DNA of 64,000 nucleotides, from assembly GCA_963812085.1 (NCBI GenBank), contig CAWETL010000009.1:434001-498000 (forward strand), written 5' to 3'. Below, in pieces: positions 63,401-64,000 of the stretch (its first letter is position 1; every line of letters begins with the position of its first letter). The stretch is from SPDF01 sp963812085 (GTDB taxonomy: Bacteria; Gemmatimonadota; Gemmatimonadetes; Gemmatimonadales; GWC2-71-9). Below the pieces are notes generated by a model. That model saw only the letters and a program-made list of their open reading frames with translations, searched no databases and was not told the origin of the DNA. Both the position numbers and the translations under genes were made by a program.

Positions 63401-63794
63401 CGTTCTTGCCGGCGACCACCGTGATCTCTTCGACCACCACCGGGGTGGCCTCGAGGGTCACGTCGGAGGTGATGGTCTGGCCGGCCAGCACGCGCAGGTC
63501 GGCGACCCGCGTCGTCTTGTAGCCGATGAACGCCGCCTGCAGCGACACCACGCCGGCGGGGACGTTGTTGATGAAGTAATACCCGTCGGCGTTGGTCTGC
63601 GCGCCGAACTTGGTCCCGACGATCGTCACCTGCGCGTTCGCGATGGGCGCGCCCTGCTGGTCGCGCACCTTGCCTTCGATCTTACCAGTCGAGCCCTGGG
63701 CGAGGAGCGATGACGCTCCCACCGCCAGGACGACTGCCGACAGCGCGAGGGTCCGCGCGGCACGGGCGAAGGCGCTCACACAACTTTGCATCAT
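60462..63794 (-). CDS. TonB-dependent receptor with carboxypeptidase-regulatory domain
   Basis: A 1110-residue outer-membrane receptor, starting at one of two adjacent ATGs (63794 or 63791) after a strong GGAGGA site. The signal peptide ends SSLLAQ. A beta-sandwich domain (about 35-125, GKIEGKVRDQQGAPIANAQVTIVG) is followed by the plug (about 150-270, DRVTNVLALQPGVVASASGNTLSIRGGRTDEAATYVDG) and a barrel ending LGLELNF with terminal Phe. It lies in the same orientation directly upstream of the sorting-domain protein, so the pair may form a SusC-like uptake system with the cargo, which is inference. Confidence 0.9.
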   Translation of the reverse strand: MMQSCVSAFARAARTLALSAVVLAVGASSLLAQGSTGKIEGKVRDQQGAPIANAQVTIVGTKFGAQTNADGYYFINNVPAGVVSLQAAFIGYKTTRVADLRVLAGQTITSDVTLEATPVVVEEITVVAGKNELVPRDAVTTKQTTSGDYAEKLPVDRVTNVLALQPGVVASASGNTLSIRGGRTDEAATYVDGVPTGAGNRGGGFVASGGNTVSVGTNGFEEVSVTTGATSAAFGGAQSGVISIATRTGGQKFSGAVGYETDGLFGNMTSLGFNRVTASLGGPIASNLTFFVSGVLEGSKSNGALGNAGADRAESPYFTEAGVDTVVAVPSAVGSPTSDTTFVSVQNFAVYTGKCDGNMSEAQLNIKNSVNPDIANNYGLDCQGIRLPGTATSGYQLQGKLNYSYGTGSRIFLSALGSQAQGRNFTYVNLYNPQQIFGNNGTNQVYTLGWTQNLAKSSARALALDVNLSYQKDQFIQSPLTRESEVSSRDPFGGFMISPLKFLFNFDNFPLNDQLLTNFQQNIAGSRRSPYDLENTAQYALVDKWRNNAYGVLGFTEAGGPTGRLFLNQENRWVGGAALDWQIDRYNRLKIGGGGINYDIKSYSSSMTSQAFSDFYMAKPKSYTGYAEDRLDLGDVVLVAGLRYDYYNTHSSHPTYCDSTGACSPTPRITTNPLYDPLNPTASLDSIYKADAAHDYLSPHVQVSFPVSDRTNVRLSYSHQVQQPDFGLILGGINTDISVTNTNNVYGSDLGFGKTISFEFGVRHAFSDDMVLDFSAYNRDVSANAAGRLLSLYDPLRGANADYRYMTNADFGNYRGFDLRLDKRIGSLFNGTLAYSYSNAQNTGSDPFTYINFGSRILNQLSGGNDPPPQAMLPTTYTRPHNLAGSFAVTFPNQWHSGSTSGAILQNVGMFVTFRIASGTAYTRCPIETGNQAVLSTQVCANQFQGDVNGSRLPTFRQADFRLTKGFMFGGVDLTAYFEARNVFNFTNTTTVFAETNGTQNAANLEQVWSGDSSGYALEAARSRAYDPTSGDISLPATSGCGNWVTQDGKAAAPNCVYLIRAEQRFGNGDGTFTQAEQRRASYANYYSGLGLSSFTAIPRRLRLGLELNF

Positions 63795-64000
63795 GGACAC
63801 ATCCTCCAAAGGTGTGAACACAGAGGTTCCTACAAATCGAACACCAGAATGCACGCGCTTCCCTCCTTGCGCCGGACGCGCCGAGTTGGGGAATGCGACT
63901 GCGGATACGCCGGACCTGCCGGCGAGAGAAACCTGCTTGAGTACCACAGAATGTCGCGTGAACTCCGACCGCGGCCCGGTCGGTCTGACCAATATGCTGT
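63795..64000. other. upstream region of the TonB receptor gene
   Basis: A 206-base stretch to the window edge with the receptor's GGAGGA ribosome site and a hairpin CCGACCG/CGGTCGG at 63965-63983, which may end an unseen upstream gene. I see no convincing promoter or gene. Confidence 0.4.

Overview
The window is high-GC bacterial DNA densely packed with genes, mostly on the minus strand. The gene content fits a soil-type member of Gemmatimonadota or a close FCB relative. It has a complete type IV pilus machine with PilS/PilR, very large TonB-dependent receptors ending in Phe, and Lpt permeases. It also has type IX secretion parts: SprA, a PorV-like barrel and a cargo protein with a C-terminal sorting domain. 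The phylum assignment is inferred from gene content; there is no rRNA or tRNA here to confirm it.

Layout from left to right. 1-3.7 kb: topA (cut by the left edge), then aroC-aroK. 3.8-8.5 kb: pilM-N-O-P-Q. 9-10 kb: a DUF4382 lipoprotein. 10-11.7 kb: three minor prepilin genes. 11.9-14.5 kb: an NtrC-type regulator and its kinase. 14.5-15.5 kb: two major-pilin-like genes, each with an apparent one-base frameshift. 15.5-16 kb: a non-coding stretch with tandem sigma-54 sites, a G-quadruplex motif and dispersed repeats. 16-19.1 kb: pilS-pilR. 19.2-23.5 kb: a DUF2461 gene and a TetR-HlyD-ATPase-permease efflux operon. 23.5-27 kb: an arsenic operon, arsR-arsM-acr3-arsC-alpha/beta hydrolase. 27-27.95 kb: a gene-free tandem array of a strongly folded unit of about 330 bases. 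28-29.7 kb: an NTF2-like protein and a beta-lactamase-family hydrolase. 29.8-33.9 kb: pilB-pilT-pilC. 34-35.6 kb: comEA and an M28 peptidase. 35.6-41.6 kb: sprA, diverging from lptF-lptG (41.7-44.4 kb). 44.5-52 kb: a TonB receptor, an amino-acid permease, ctaB and an ABC exporter. 52.2-64 kb: a broken lipoprotein gene, a GWxTD protein, a PorV-like barrel, a T9SS-type cargo protein and a second TonB receptor.

How it works together. Sigma-54-like sites (TGGCAY-N5-TTGC type) lie upstream of pilM, the pilin gene and pilB. PilR and a second NtrC-family regulator are encoded in the same window, which suggests one sigma-54 regulon for pilus motor, secretin complex and pilin. ComEA adds a link to DNA uptake. 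SprA and the PorV/cargo cluster indicate T9SS-type export to the cell surface. The arsenic operon has a near-consensus promoter overlapped by a perfect ArsR-type palindrome, and it probably gives a leaderless arsR transcript.

Most notable for follow-up: the structured tandem array at 27.0-27.9 kb, which shows a compensatory base-pair change between copies; the pilus sigma-54 regulon; the overlapping divergent sprA/lptF promoters; and the clustered single-base frameshifts in pilins and a lipoprotein, which could be assembly errors.
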